From positions 1 to 14,933 of the forward strand of contig CAJKSU010000053.1 in assembly GCA_905202605.1 (NCBI GenBank): 14,933 bases of DNA, in the 5' to 3' direction. Under the pieces are notes generated by a model. That model worked only from the letters and a program-made list of their open reading frames with translations. It did not search any database and was not told the origin of the DNA. This document shows, piece by piece, positions 5,985 to 13,018 of this stretch. Within the stretch, counting starts at the first letter, position 1, and every line of letters begins with the position of its first letter. The DNA is from an uncultured Eubacteriales bacterium. Lineage in GTDB: Bacteria > Bacillota > Clostridia > Oscillospirales > Oscillospiraceae. Made by a program: the position numbers and the translations under genes.

Positions 5985-8321
5985 ATGGGGGCAGAGATAT
6001 TTAGTTCGGCGGGTACGGAGACGCTTGCGTGGGCGGAGGCGACTGCGGCGCTGCTGGGTCACAGCTATGTGGACAGCGGCCATCTGCTTGCCGGAATTGC
6101 CCATGATCCCGCCGCAGGCGCATTGCTGGAGCGGGAGGGCGTCTGCGGAGATGCGATTGTCTCGGTGCTTTTAGCGGTCTGGGGGCAGGGACAGCCCGGC
6201 ATCGGCGGGCAGCAGGGGCTAAGCGACGAGGCACGGCGGTGTATTGCGGTGTCGGCTTCTGAACTGCGACGGCTGGGCGGCAAAAAAATTGAGCCGGTGC
6301 ATCTGCTGCTGGGGATCCTGCGGGTCACCGGCAGTCAGGGCGGTCAGGTACTGCGGCAGCTGGAGGCGGATCATGACAGGCTGTTTACCAGTGCGCTGGA
6401 GCTGAGCCGAAAAAGTATTGTGGAGGGGAACCGTATGGTAACGAAGCTGTTGGATCGGTTTAGTCAGGATCTCACGCAAAAGGTGTCAAATGGAGAATGT
6501 ATGCCGGTGATCGGACGGGAGCAGCAGATGGAGCAGATGATTCAAATTCTCTGCCGAAAGACCAAAAACAATCCTGCTTTGGTGGGAAGGCCGGGGGTAG
6601 GAAAAACGGCCCTGGCGGAAAAGCTGGCTCAGGAGATCGTGCAGGGGAGGGTGCCGGAGCAGCTGCGAGAGAAGCGACTGGTGGCACTGTATATGTCATC
6701 GCTGGTGGCTGGAACGAAATACCGCGGAGAGTTTGAAGAACGGCTGAGGGATATTCTGGAGGAGGTTACCAGAGCAGGAAATGTCATTCTGTTTGTGGAT
6801 GAGATGCACACCATTGTGGGAGCCGGTTCGGCGGAGGGGGCGGTGGATGCTGCTAATATTATGAAGCCGGCTTTGGGACGCGGGGAAATCCAGATAATTG
6901 GTGCAACCACAGAAAAGGAATATCGGAAGTATATCCAGCGGGATGCGGCGCTGAGCCGCCGTTTTTCCCGGGTGGAGATCCCAGAGCCGACTCAGGCGGA
7001 GACGTTGCAGATTTTAAAGGGACTCCAGAGAGAGTTTCAGGACTTCCATCGGGTGTGTTATACGGATGCAGCGATAGAGGCAGCAGTGACCCTCTCTGGG
7101 CGCTTTCTGCCCCAGCGGTGCTGGCCGGATAAGGCGGTGGATCTCATGGACGAGGCGGCGGCGATGGTACATCTGGGACAGGAACAGGGCATCATTGGGC
7201 GGCAGCGGCGGCAGCAGCAACAGCTGGAGACAAGCATGAATCAGGCGGTGGAGCAGCGACAGTATGAAAAGGCGGCGCAGCTTCGGGATCAGCTGGGACA
7301 GCTGCGGCGGAAAAAACGAGGTGCGCCGCTGGTGGAGCGGCGGCATGTGGCGCAGGTGGTAGCGCATCGCACCGGCATTCCCCAGTCTGAAATTCTTGCG
7401 CAGGCGGATGGAACGCTGCTGGAGCTGGAGCATCGGCTCAATACGCAGGTTTTGGGGCAGCCCAAGGCTGCGGAAACAATTGCGGGAGTGCTGCTGCGCA
7501 GCAGAATGGGGCTGGGAGAGCCGCAGCGCCCAAGGGGCTGCTTCTTATTTACCGGCCCCACCGGCGTTGGAAAAACAGAGATGTGCCGTGCTATGGCACG
7601 GCTGCTGTTTGGCAGAAAAGAGTCTATGCTACGGCTGGACATGACGGAACTGAGCGAAAAAAACGGAACGGCAACTCTAATCGGTGCCCCGCCGGGCTAT
7701 GCCGGATATGGAGAGGGGGGACTCCTTACGGAGCGGGTTCGCAATCAGCCCTACTCTCTTGTGCTGTTTGATGAGGTGGAAAAGGCGCACCCGGATGTCT
7801 GGGGGCTGCTGCTTCAAATCATGGAAGAAGGGCAGCTTGCGGATGCCGAGGGGGAAACCGTGGATTTCCGAAATACGGTGGTGGTGTTGACCAGCAATCT
7901 GGGCGGGCAGGCTATTCAGGGGAAGGGAAGCACCATGGGGTTTCAGGTGCAGCCGAGAGATGCGGAGGGAGTGCTGCGCCGAGAACTGGAGTCCTGTTTT
8001 TCACCGGAATTGCTGGGACGAGTGGACGCCATTGTTCCTTTTTTTCCGCTGGACACGGCTGCAAAAAACGCGGTGGCGGAAAAGCTCTTTTCAGAGTTCC
8101 GGGAGAAACTGGAACTGCTTGGCTGCCATGTAACTGTTGAACATGAGGTTCAGACACATTTACTGGAGCGTTGGCCTGTGGATGGCTATGGGGTGCGTTC
8201 CTTCCGGAGGCTGCTGGAACGGGAGCTAGGCGGCGCGGTGGCGGCAGCAATGGTATCGTCCCATGGAAAAAGCATACGCCTGCGCTGGGAGCAGGGCGGG
8301 GTGCTGGCGGAGATAAAATAA
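5985..8321 (+). CDS. clpC: ClpC-type AAA+ unfoldase subunit
   Basis: 778-residue Hsp100 ATPase that unfolds proteins for the ClpP protease. Order of domains: Clp-N repeats (about 1-145), AAA1 with Walker A GRPGVGKT 201-208, Walker B ILFVDE near 268-273 and pore segment KYRGEFEERL, a UVR-like coiled middle domain (about 410-445), and AAA2 with Walker A GPTGVGKT 524-531 and LVLFDE 592-597. MGF at 651-653 fits the ClpP-docking tripeptide. The AAA2 pore loop reads GYAGYGEGG where ClpC usually has GYVGYDEGG, and the middle domain has Tyr427 where Bacillus ClpC has Phe436. ATG 5985 was chosen because GGAGG (5972-5976) is 8 bases upstream; TTG 5934 and ATG 5943 are open but poorly supported. It stands alone, without ctsR, mcsA or mcsB, so it could be a divergent paralogue. 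Confidence 0.9.
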   Translation: MGAEIFSSAGTETLAWAEATAALLGHSYVDSGHLLAGIAHDPAAGALLEREGVCGDAIVSVLLAVWGQGQPGIGGQQGLSDEARRCIAVSASELRRLGGKKIEPVHLLLGILRVTGSQGGQVLRQLEADHDRLFTSALELSRKSIVEGNRMVTKLLDRFSQDLTQKVSNGECMPVIGREQQMEQMIQILCRKTKNNPALVGRPGVGKTALAEKLAQEIVQGRVPEQLREKRLVALYMSSLVAGTKYRGEFEERLRDILEEVTRAGNVILFVDEMHTIVGAGSAEGAVDAANIMKPALGRGEIQIIGATTEKEYRKYIQRDAALSRRFSRVEIPEPTQAETLQILKGLQREFQDFHRVCYTDAAIEAAVTLSGRFLPQRCWPDKAVDLMDEAAAMVHLGQEQGIIGRQRRQQQQLETSMNQAVEQRQYEKAAQLRDQLGQLRRKKRGAPLVERRHVAQVVAHRTGIPQSEILAQADGTLLELEHRLNTQVLGQPKAAETIAGVLLRSRMGLGEPQRPRGCFLFTGPTGVGKTEMCRAMARLLFGRKESMLRLDMTELSEKNGTATLIGAPPGYAGYGEGGLLTERVRNQPYSLVLFDEVEKAHPDVWGLLLQIMEEGQLADAEGETVDFRNTVVVLTSNLGGQAIQGKGSTMGFQVQPRDAEGVLRRELESCFSPELLGRVDAIVPFFPLDTAAKNAVAEKLFSEFREKLELLGCHVTVEHEVQTHLLERWPVDGYGVRSFRRLLERELGGAVAAAMVSSHGKSIRLRWEQGGVLAEIK

Positions 8322-8325
8322 ATTC

Positions 8326-8369
8326 TGCGGCACGGCATGGAAGCCCCTTTGGTTCTATGCTGTGCCGCA
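8326..8369 (+). terminator. Long hairpin after clpC
   Basis: Bases 8326-8338 pair with 8357-8369 (13 pairs, one G-U), and four more pairs extend inward to 8342/8353. It starts 4 bases after the clpC stop. No T tract follows on the plus strand, so this is either an inefficient or factor-assisted terminator or an RNA-stabilising 3' stem. Confidence 0.5.
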
Positions 8370-8612
8370 CACACATATACTGGTAAAGAAATGAGCAATA
8401 GGTAAAATTACGAAAAATGCAAAAAAAGTGCGAATTTCACCCGAAAAAACTCCAAAAAGATCGTTAAATTACCAAGTTTTAGTTTAACCTTCCAAGACAG
8501 ATTGCACAAAAATCTTAGAGGAGAAACGGGGAAATCACGCTGTCATTTGTGTATATTGCCATGGGATACGGGGAAATAGACAAAAAAGTTGACGCTTTTT
8601 ATGAAAAATTAC
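8370..8612 (+). other. AT-rich non-coding region upstream of the permease promoter
   Basis: About 240 bases, much richer in A/T than the flanking genes, with no supportable gene. It contains the repeated AT-rich motif at 8419-8437 and a perfect short inverted repeat, GTTAAA 8463-8468 and TTTAAC 8483-8488 (centres 20 bases apart), which could be an operator. An in-frame stretch from GTG 8549 runs through the promoter and is not credible as a gene. Confidence 0.5.
8419..8437 (+). repeat. AT-rich motif copy 2
   Basis: GCAAAAAAAGTGCGAATTT differs at one of 19 positions from the copy at 3597-3615 upstream of abrB. Here it lies about 175 bases before the -35 box of the leader promoter. Confidence 0.35.
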
Positions 8613-8640
8613 TTGCTAAATGCACAAATTATGCTATAAT
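8613..8640 (+). promoter_or_regulatory. Extended -10 promoter of the leader and permease operon
   Basis: TTGCTA at 8613-8618 and TATAAT at 8635-8640 with a 16-base spacer. A TG at 8632-8633 makes a full extended -10 (TGCTATAAT). Predicted start is near 8647, giving a leader of about 358 bases before the first permease. Confidence 0.8.
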
Positions 8641-8646
8641 CAATGC

Positions 8647-8990
8647 TGATAGGCGAAAGCCTTCAAAAAGTGTCCAAAGAGTAAGGCAAAAGACCGTGCC
8701 ATCCAATACTATCGGTCTTTCTCAGCGGACATCGCGCTTTCACGCAGAAAGGAGATAATGCCGCGTTCGGATAGAATACGCCAAAGCTGGAATGCCCGTG
8801 TGCAGGTTGGGTATTCGGCAAAGGAGAGTTCTGTTCGCAGATGCACAGTATGGAATGGGGCTTCGGCCCGATACCCAAAGCACGGTGCCATGGCGAACCA
8901 ACGTGACATTTTTGACTTCGTGCGCTGCCGCTTCCAGGCAAGGCGGCAAATGGGGAACGTGAAAAAAGCAGAAATGCAAACCAATCAAGT
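8647..8990 (+). ncRNA. Structured leader RNA of unrecognised class
   Basis: Predicted transcript region between the promoter and the permease ribosome site, with many self-complementary segments. Seen: AGGC-GAAA-GCCT at 8651-8662; TGTCC 8671-8675 with GGACA 8727-8731 enclosing GAG/CTC and AAAGACCG 8689-8696 with CGGTCTTT 8713-8720; CTTTC 8737-8741 with GAAAG 8747-8751; CCGTG 8796-8800 with CACGG 8881-8885 and TTGGGTAT 8807-8814 with ATACCCAA 8871-8878, enclosing a GGGC-TTCG-GCCC hairpin (8858-8869); TGCCGC 8926-8931 with GCGGCA 8943-8948. Alternative pairing exists: GCCTT 8659-8663 can pair with AAGGC 8683-8687 instead. I recognise no known riboswitch, T-box, 6S, SRP, tmRNA or RNase P signature, but a less familiar class cannot be excluded without a covariance search. 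The open frame 8758-9018 does not resemble a protein family. Confidence 0.5.
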
Positions 8991-9004
8991 AAAGGAGAAT
9001 TGGC

Positions 9005-9919
9005 ATGCGATTGATTGAGTTGAAGCGCGACTGGCGTATGAACAAGGGCCTGTATCTCTTGGTCCTCCCGATAGTCGTGTATCTTATCATCTTCAACTAC
9101 CTGCCCATGGCGGGCATCGTTCTCGGATTTGAGCGATTCACTCCGAAGAACGGTGTTTACATGAGCGAATGGGTTGGTCTGAAACACTTCACGACCTTCT
9201 TCAGCTCTGTATTCTTCGTCCGGGTTTTGAAGAACACTCTGATCCTTAGCCTCTACAGCGTGATTTTCGGATTCCCTGCACCGATTATCTTCGCACTGCT
9301 GCTCAACGAACTGGATAACGAGTATTACAAGAAGGTTATTCAGGTTGTCAGCTACATGCCCAACTTTATTTCTACCGTCGTTATCTCTGGTATCATCATC
9401 GACTTTGTTGCTTCCGATGGCGTTATCACCGGCATGCTGGTGAATATCGGATTCCTGAAGGAAGCGAAGAACCTATTGTCGGTGCCTGAGTACTTCCGGA
9501 CGATTATGGTGCTTACCGATCTGTGGCAGCAGGTTGGCTTCGGCTCCATCCTCTTCCTGGCAGCACTCACCGGTATTGATCAGGAGCTTTACGAGGCCGC
9601 AGTTATCGACGGTGCGAACCGCTGGAAGCAGACTCTCAATGTTACTATTCCTGGCATTATGCCCACAGTCGTTATCATGCTCATCATGAGAATCGGTTCC
9701 CTGATGAATGCAAATCAGGAGAAGATCCTGCTTCTGTACAACCCCCTGATTTACGAAACCTCCGATGTTATCGGTACCTTCGTTTACAGAAAGGGTCTTC
9801 TGGAAGCAGACTACGGCTACTCCACTGCAGTCGGTCTGTTCAACTCCGCAGTCAACGTTGTACTCCTGTTCATCGCCAACAGCGTGTCCAGAAAGTACTC
9901 CGAGACTAGCCTGTTCTGA
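9005..9919 (+). CDS. CUT1 ABC transporter permease, LplB type
   Basis: 304-residue inner-membrane permease of the MalF-like superfamily, closest in pattern to LplB/YteP proteins that import oligosaccharides. About six membrane spans are visible, near 17-33, 76-100, 112-135, 165-190, 220-236 and 275-293. The cytoplasmic EAA loop that docks the ATPase is YEAAVIDGA (196-204) followed by TIPGIMP. AAAGGAG (8991-8997) is 7 bases before the ATG. It is followed by a second permease after 17 bases. Codon choice favours AAG, TTC and CTG more than the neighbouring genes (lysine is nearly always AAG). No binding protein or ATPase lies in the window, so subunits must come from elsewhere; relatives share a common MsmX-type ATPase. 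Substrate unknown. Confidence 0.92.
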   Translation: MRLIELKRDWRMNKGLYLLVLPIVVYLIIFNYLPMAGIVLGFERFTPKNGVYMSEWVGLKHFTTFFSSVFFVRVLKNTLILSLYSVIFGFPAPIIFALLLNELDNEYYKKVIQVVSYMPNFISTVVISGIIIDFVASDGVITGMLVNIGFLKEAKNLLSVPEYFRTIMVLTDLWQQVGFGSILFLAALTGIDQELYEAAVIDGANRWKQTLNVTIPGIMPTVVIMLIMRIGSLMNANQEKILLLYNPLIYETSDVIGTFVYRKGLLEADYGYSTAVGLFNSAVNVVLLFIANSVSRKYSETSLF

Positions 9920-9936
9920 TGGGAGGAAGTTGAATT

Positions 9937-10833
9937 ATGAATTTGAATTTCGTTATTAAAACTCCCAGCAGACGAGTATTTGAGGTTATTAACTACATAA
10001 TCCTTGGATTGTTCGGTATCATCTGTCTGCTGCCTGTACTGCATTGTATCTGGGCTTCCGTTTCGGATCCTACCCTGATGGCTCAGCACTCCGGCATTAT
10101 TCTGTATCCTCTGTTTGATGCGGATCACCCCATCACATGGTACGGCTACAAGATGGTCTTCGGTAACAACTCCCTGCTGATGGGCTATGCAAACACCATT
10201 TTCTACTGTGCAGTCGGTGGTGCATTCTCTACCGTGCTTTGCACCATGGGTGGCTTTGTACTTTCCCGTAAGGGCCTGATTCTGAAGAAGTATGTGATGA
10301 TTATGATTACCATCACCATGTTCTTCAACGGCGGCATGATCCCCACCTACATGGTCATCAAGGGCCTGCATATGCTCGACACCCGCTGGGTTATGATCAT
10401 CCCCATGGCAGTTAACGTCATGAGTCTGGTTATCATTCGTACCGCAATTCAGGGTATGCCCGACTCTCTGGAGGAATCCGCCCGTCTGGACGGCGCTGGC
10501 AACTTCACCATCCTGTTCAAGATCGTCATTCCTCTGGTTAAGGCTACCGTCGCAGTACTGGCCCTGCAGTACATCCTCATGAAGTGGAACTCCTACTTCG
10601 AGGCTATGATCTATCTGCAGACCCGTGCTCTCTACCCCCTCCAGGTTATTCTGAAAGAAATCCTGACTGAATCTGACTCTTCTTCCCTGACCTACGATCC
10701 GGAGCTTGCCAAGTACTCCGATCTGGTTGAGTATTGCACCATCGTGGTTGCAATTCTCCCCATCTTCTGCTTCTATCCCTTCATCCTGAAGTACTTCACT
10801 AAGGGCATGATGGTTGGCTCTCTGAAGGGCTAA
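9937..10833 (+). CDS. CUT1 ABC transporter permease, LplC/YtcP type
   Basis: 298-residue MalG-like permease forming a heterodimer with the preceding gene product. Family marks are the first span (INYIILGLFGIICLLPVLHC, about 18-37), NGGMIPTYMVIKGL at 131-144, LDTRWVMIIP at 147-156, the EAA loop EESARLDGA at 179-187 followed by IVIPLVKA, and the C-terminal KGMMVGSLKG. GGAGG at 9922-9926 is 10 bases before the ATG. It ends with tandem in-frame stops TAA TAG. Codon use is strongly biased; no CGG arginine codon was seen, although CGG is common in clpC. LplABC-type operons usually also encode a lipoprotein binding protein, but a strong terminator follows this gene directly. Confidence 0.92.
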   Translation: MNLNFVIKTPSRRVFEVINYIILGLFGIICLLPVLHCIWASVSDPTLMAQHSGIILYPLFDADHPITWYGYKMVFGNNSLLMGYANTIFYCAVGGAFSTVLCTMGGFVLSRKGLILKKYVMIMITITMFFNGGMIPTYMVIKGLHMLDTRWVMIIPMAVNVMSLVIIRTAIQGMPDSLEESARLDGAGNFTILFKIVIPLVKATVAVLALQYILMKWNSYFEAMIYLQTRALYPLQVILKEILTESDSSSLTYDPELAKYSDLVEYCTIVVAILPIFCFYPFILKYFTKGMMVGSLKG

Positions 10834-10863
10834 TAGATAAAAGCAATAGAATCTGCCAGATTC

Positions 10864-10902
10864 CGGCGCACCGCTTTTGCGGTGCGCCGTTTTTCTTTTT
10901 TT
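10864..10902 (+). terminator. Strong intrinsic terminator of the permease operon
   Basis: Perfect 11-pair GC-rich stem, CGGCGCACCGC 10864-10874 with GCGGTGCGCCG 10879-10889, loop TTTT, followed by a T tract at 10890-10902 interrupted by one C. It is a textbook Rho-independent terminator and closes the two-gene unit. Confidence 0.97.
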
Positions 10903-11215
10903 GGCAGCTCCGTGAAAAATGTCTGCGGGCTTCATCGAATATCATCCACCGGAAATGTGTTATTTCCCCTTGCAATACACAGAATAATCTGGCGGTGGGA
11001 TATGCTGTTTCAACGAAAAAAACTCACTCTGAGTCCGCTTGCTATTCACTGTGGGCCGCATTGCTAACGTGGAAGAAATCTGTGATGTACAAAGCACTGC
11101 CGGCGCTTTCAGCACGCAGATCGCTGCCGTTCATAAAACGTTCAAGATCATCTGATATAATCCAAAAGAAATATCTCCAGAACAGCATGGGCGGTCTGCT
11201 TTCCCGAAAATTCCC
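10903..11215 (+). other. Intergenic region before the dcw cluster, no gene recognised
   Basis: About 310 bases with no convincing gene, repeat or RNA structure. Short open frames here (for example 10995-11246) have neither ribosome site nor recognisable protein pattern. One extended -10-like sequence, TGATATAAT at 11153-11161, may be an additional upstream mraZ promoter, but I see no matching -35 box. Confidence 0.5.
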
Positions 11216-11244
11216 TTGCAATTGCCCACTGTTTGCAGTATACT
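11216..11244 (+). promoter_or_regulatory. Promoter of mraZ / dcw cluster
   Basis: TTGCAA at 11216-11221 and TATACT at 11239-11244 with a 17-base spacer. The predicted start near 11251 lies just before the GTGGG operator repeats, a layout consistent with MraZ autoregulation. Confidence 0.7.
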
Positions 11245-11255
11245 AGCCCTGTGCT

Positions 11256-11290
11256 GTGGGGTAAAGTGGGGATAAAACCCACAAGGTGGA
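11256..11290 (+). promoter_or_regulatory. MraZ operator repeats
   Basis: GTGGG occurs at 11256-11260 and 11266-11270, exactly one helical turn apart. GTGGA at 11286-11290 continues the same 10-base phase, and CCCAC (11278-11282) is a minus-strand copy. MraZ is known to bind phased GTGGG repeats in front of its own gene, so this is very probably its autoregulatory site. Confidence 0.75.
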
Positions 11291-11304
11291 ACGGAGGCGC
11301 AGCG

Positions 11305-11721
11305 ATGACAGGAAAGTACCGGCATGGGATTGACAATAAGGGCCGCTTGGCGGTTCCGGCTCGCTTGCGGGAAGAACTTGGCGATGCATTTTACGTGACC
11401 ATCGGATTGAGCCACAGCTTGATGATGCTCACTCAGGACGGGTGGGATGTCATTGTGGAAAAGAAAAAACAGCTACCTCTGGCAGAGGCACAAAAGCTCC
11501 GCTTCTTTTTTGCCAACGCTGTGCGGTGTGAGCCGGATAAACAGGGGCGGATTTTGCTTCCTCAGGAGCTTCGCAGCTATGCGGGGCTGACATCGGACGT
11601 TGTAGTTATGGGGTTTGGGGATAAAGCGGAAATTTGGGATGCAGAAACCTATGACAGGATGGAGCAGGCCTTTCTGTTGGGAGGCGATATGGATGCTGTT
11701 GCGGCAGCGCTGGAACTGTAG
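11305..11721 (+). CDS. mraZ: Transcriptional regulator MraZ
   Basis: 138-residue protein with two tandem AbrB-like half domains, GIDNKGRLAVPARLRE at 8-23 and CEPDKQGRILLPQELR at 75-90. It forms ring-shaped oligomers and regulates the division and cell-wall cluster from its own promoter. ATG 11305 was chosen because GGAGG (11293-11297) is 7 bases upstream; an in-frame extension to 11233 would cover the promoter and operator and was rejected. The stop TAG overlaps the first base of the rsmH ribosome site, so expression of the two genes is linked. The length is slightly under the usual 143. Confidence 0.95.
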   Translation: MTGKYRHGIDNKGRLAVPARLREELGDAFYVTIGLSHSLMMLTQDGWDVIVEKKKQLPLAEAQKLRFFFANAVRCEPDKQGRILLPQELRSYAGLTSDVVVMGFGDKAEIWDAETYDRMEQAFLLGGDMDAVAAALEL

Positions 11722-11732
11722 GAGGCGGGATC

Positions 11733-12665
11733 GTGGAATTCTATCATAAGTCCGTGCTGCTGGAGGAGTGCATTCAGGGGCTGAACCTTCGCCCGGATGG
11801 CATCTATCTGGATGGGACGCTGGGCGGAGCCGGACATTCTTCGCAGATCGTGCAGCGGCTCACCACCGGACGCTTAATCGGCGTGGATCGGGATCAGGTG
11901 GCACTGAATGCGGCATCACAGCGGTTGGAGCCGTGGAAAGACCGGGTGACTCTGGTGCATTCCAATTTTAAGGAAATCAACAGTATTTTAGACGGTCTTG
12001 GAATTGCCGGAGTGGATGGTATGCTATTTGACCTTGGCGTGTCTTCTCCACAGTTGGATGATGGTCAGCGGGGCTTCTCCTACATGTCAGACGCACCGCT
12101 GGACATGCGGATGAATCGGGAGGATCGGCTTACGGCCTATGAGGTTGTGAATCTCTGGAGTCGGGAGGAGCTCCGACGGATTCTTTATGAATATGGGGAG
12201 GAACGCTATGCCCCTCAGATTGCCGCCGCTATTGACCGGAAACGGCAGACTGCTCCCATTGAAACTACCCTGCAGCTGGTGGATGTGATTCGGAGCGCCC
12301 TGCCCGCTCAGGCACTGAGGGAAAAGCAGCATCCCGCCAAGCGGAGCTTTCAGGCGATCCGCATTGCGGTAAATGATGAGCTTGGCTCTGTGCGGGAGAT
12401 GCTGGAGGAAGCGATTCCCCGGCTGAATCCGGGCGGACGGTTGGCGGTGATCACGTTCCACTCTCTGGAGGATCGAATTGTCAAATCCGCCATGGCAGCA
12501 GCAGCAAAGGGCTGTACCTGCCCGCCAGAGTTCCCTGTTTGCATCTGCGGAAAAACGCCGCAGGTGAAGCTGATTACACGAAAGCCCATTGTCTCCGGCG
12601 CAGCGGAGCTGGAGGAGAACCCGAGAGCACGAAGCGCCAAGCTGCGCATCTGCGAAAAACTCTGA
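11733..12665 (+). CDS. rsmH: 16S rRNA (cytosine1402-N4)-methyltransferase
   Basis: 310-residue SAM methyltransferase (MraW) that N4-methylates C1402 of 16S rRNA. This is the same nucleotide whose ribose is methylated by RsmI, also encoded in this window. Motifs: DGTLGGAGHS 27-36 (SAM site), DLGVSSPQLD 100-109, GFSYMSDAPLDMRM 114-127, TFHSLEDR 241-248, and CTCPPEFPVCICG 261-273. The start is GTG 11733, 7 bases after GGAGG (11721-11725); no closer ATG fits the conserved MEFYHKSVLLEE beginning. Second gene of the dcw cluster, 3 bases before ftsL. Confidence 0.96.
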   Translation: MEFYHKSVLLEECIQGLNLRPDGIYLDGTLGGAGHSSQIVQRLTTGRLIGVDRDQVALNAASQRLEPWKDRVTLVHSNFKEINSILDGLGIAGVDGMLFDLGVSSPQLDDGQRGFSYMSDAPLDMRMNREDRLTAYEVVNLWSREELRRILYEYGEERYAPQIAAAIDRKRQTAPIETTLQLVDVIRSALPAQALREKQHPAKRSFQAIRIAVNDELGSVREMLEEAIPRLNPGGRLAVITFHSLEDRIVKSAMAAAAKGCTCPPEFPVCICGKTPQVKLITRKPIVSGAAELEENPRARSAKLRICEKL

Positions 12666-12668
12666 GAA

Positions 12669-12980
12669 ATGGAGAACATACGTCATCAGGATGTTGAAAA
12701 GCTGGATCTTGCTTGTGCGCCCCGGTGGCTGCTGTGCTTTCTGCTGGCGATATTGCTGGTGGCGGGGCATGTGCGCTGCTATGAGCTGACACAGGCCAAT
12801 CGGGAAAAACAGCAGCAGCTTGCGGAGCTGACGGCGGAGTATACTGCTCTGCAAAAGGAGGCGCAGCGGCAAAATGCCGCCGCCTATCTGCAAAAAGAGG
12901 CACATCGGCTGAACATGTATCGGCCTAACCCGGAGGAGTATATCATTCTGCATCTGCGCAGCACTGCGGAAGACGAATAG
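12669..12980 (+). CDS. ftsL: FtsL-like cell division protein
   Basis: 103-residue bitopic membrane protein. It has a short cytoplasmic N-terminus, one membrane span at about 20-38 (WLLCFLLAILLVAGH), then an extracytoplasmic Gln/Glu/Lys-rich coiled coil at about 39-82 and a short tail. Sequence conservation of FtsL is low, so the call rests on size, topology and its place between rsmH and a class B penicillin-binding protein, the standard dcw order. FtsL with DivIC/FtsB activates septal wall synthesis. The ribosome site is weak (GAGAA), and the ATG lies 3 bases after the rsmH stop, suggesting translation by coupling. Confidence 0.8.
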   Translation: MENIRHQDVEKLDLACAPRWLLCFLLAILLVAGHVRCYELTQANREKQQQLAELTAEYTALQKEAQRQNAAAYLQKEAHRLNMYRPNPEEYIILHLRSTAEDE

Positions 12981-13018
12981 ATCGGACGAGGAAAGACATA
13001 TAGTAAAAGGGAGATTCC

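Noticed and set aside
8549..8758. 69-codon open frame from GTG 8549
   Set aside because: No ribosome site, and it runs straight through the extended -10 promoter at 8613-8640.
8790..8890. tRNA, tmRNA or SRP RNA in the leader
   Set aside because: No T-loop GGTTCGA, no acceptor-stem geometry, and no SRP or tmRNA signature segments.
8758..9018. 86-codon open frame from ATG 8758 preceded by AAAGGAG
   Set aside because: The ribosome site is only 3 bases from the ATG, the predicted protein has no family-like pattern, it overlaps the permease start in another frame, and the region is dense in RNA stems. Kept as leader RNA, though a short regulatory peptide is not excluded.
9817..10935. Long open frame on the minus strand opposite the second permease
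   Set aside because: Antisense shadow produced by the biased codon use of the permease; the predicted protein is His/Gln/Asn-rich and resembles no family.
10995..11246. 83-codon open frame upstream of mraZ
   Set aside because: No ribosome site, no recognisable pattern, and it runs through the mraZ promoter.
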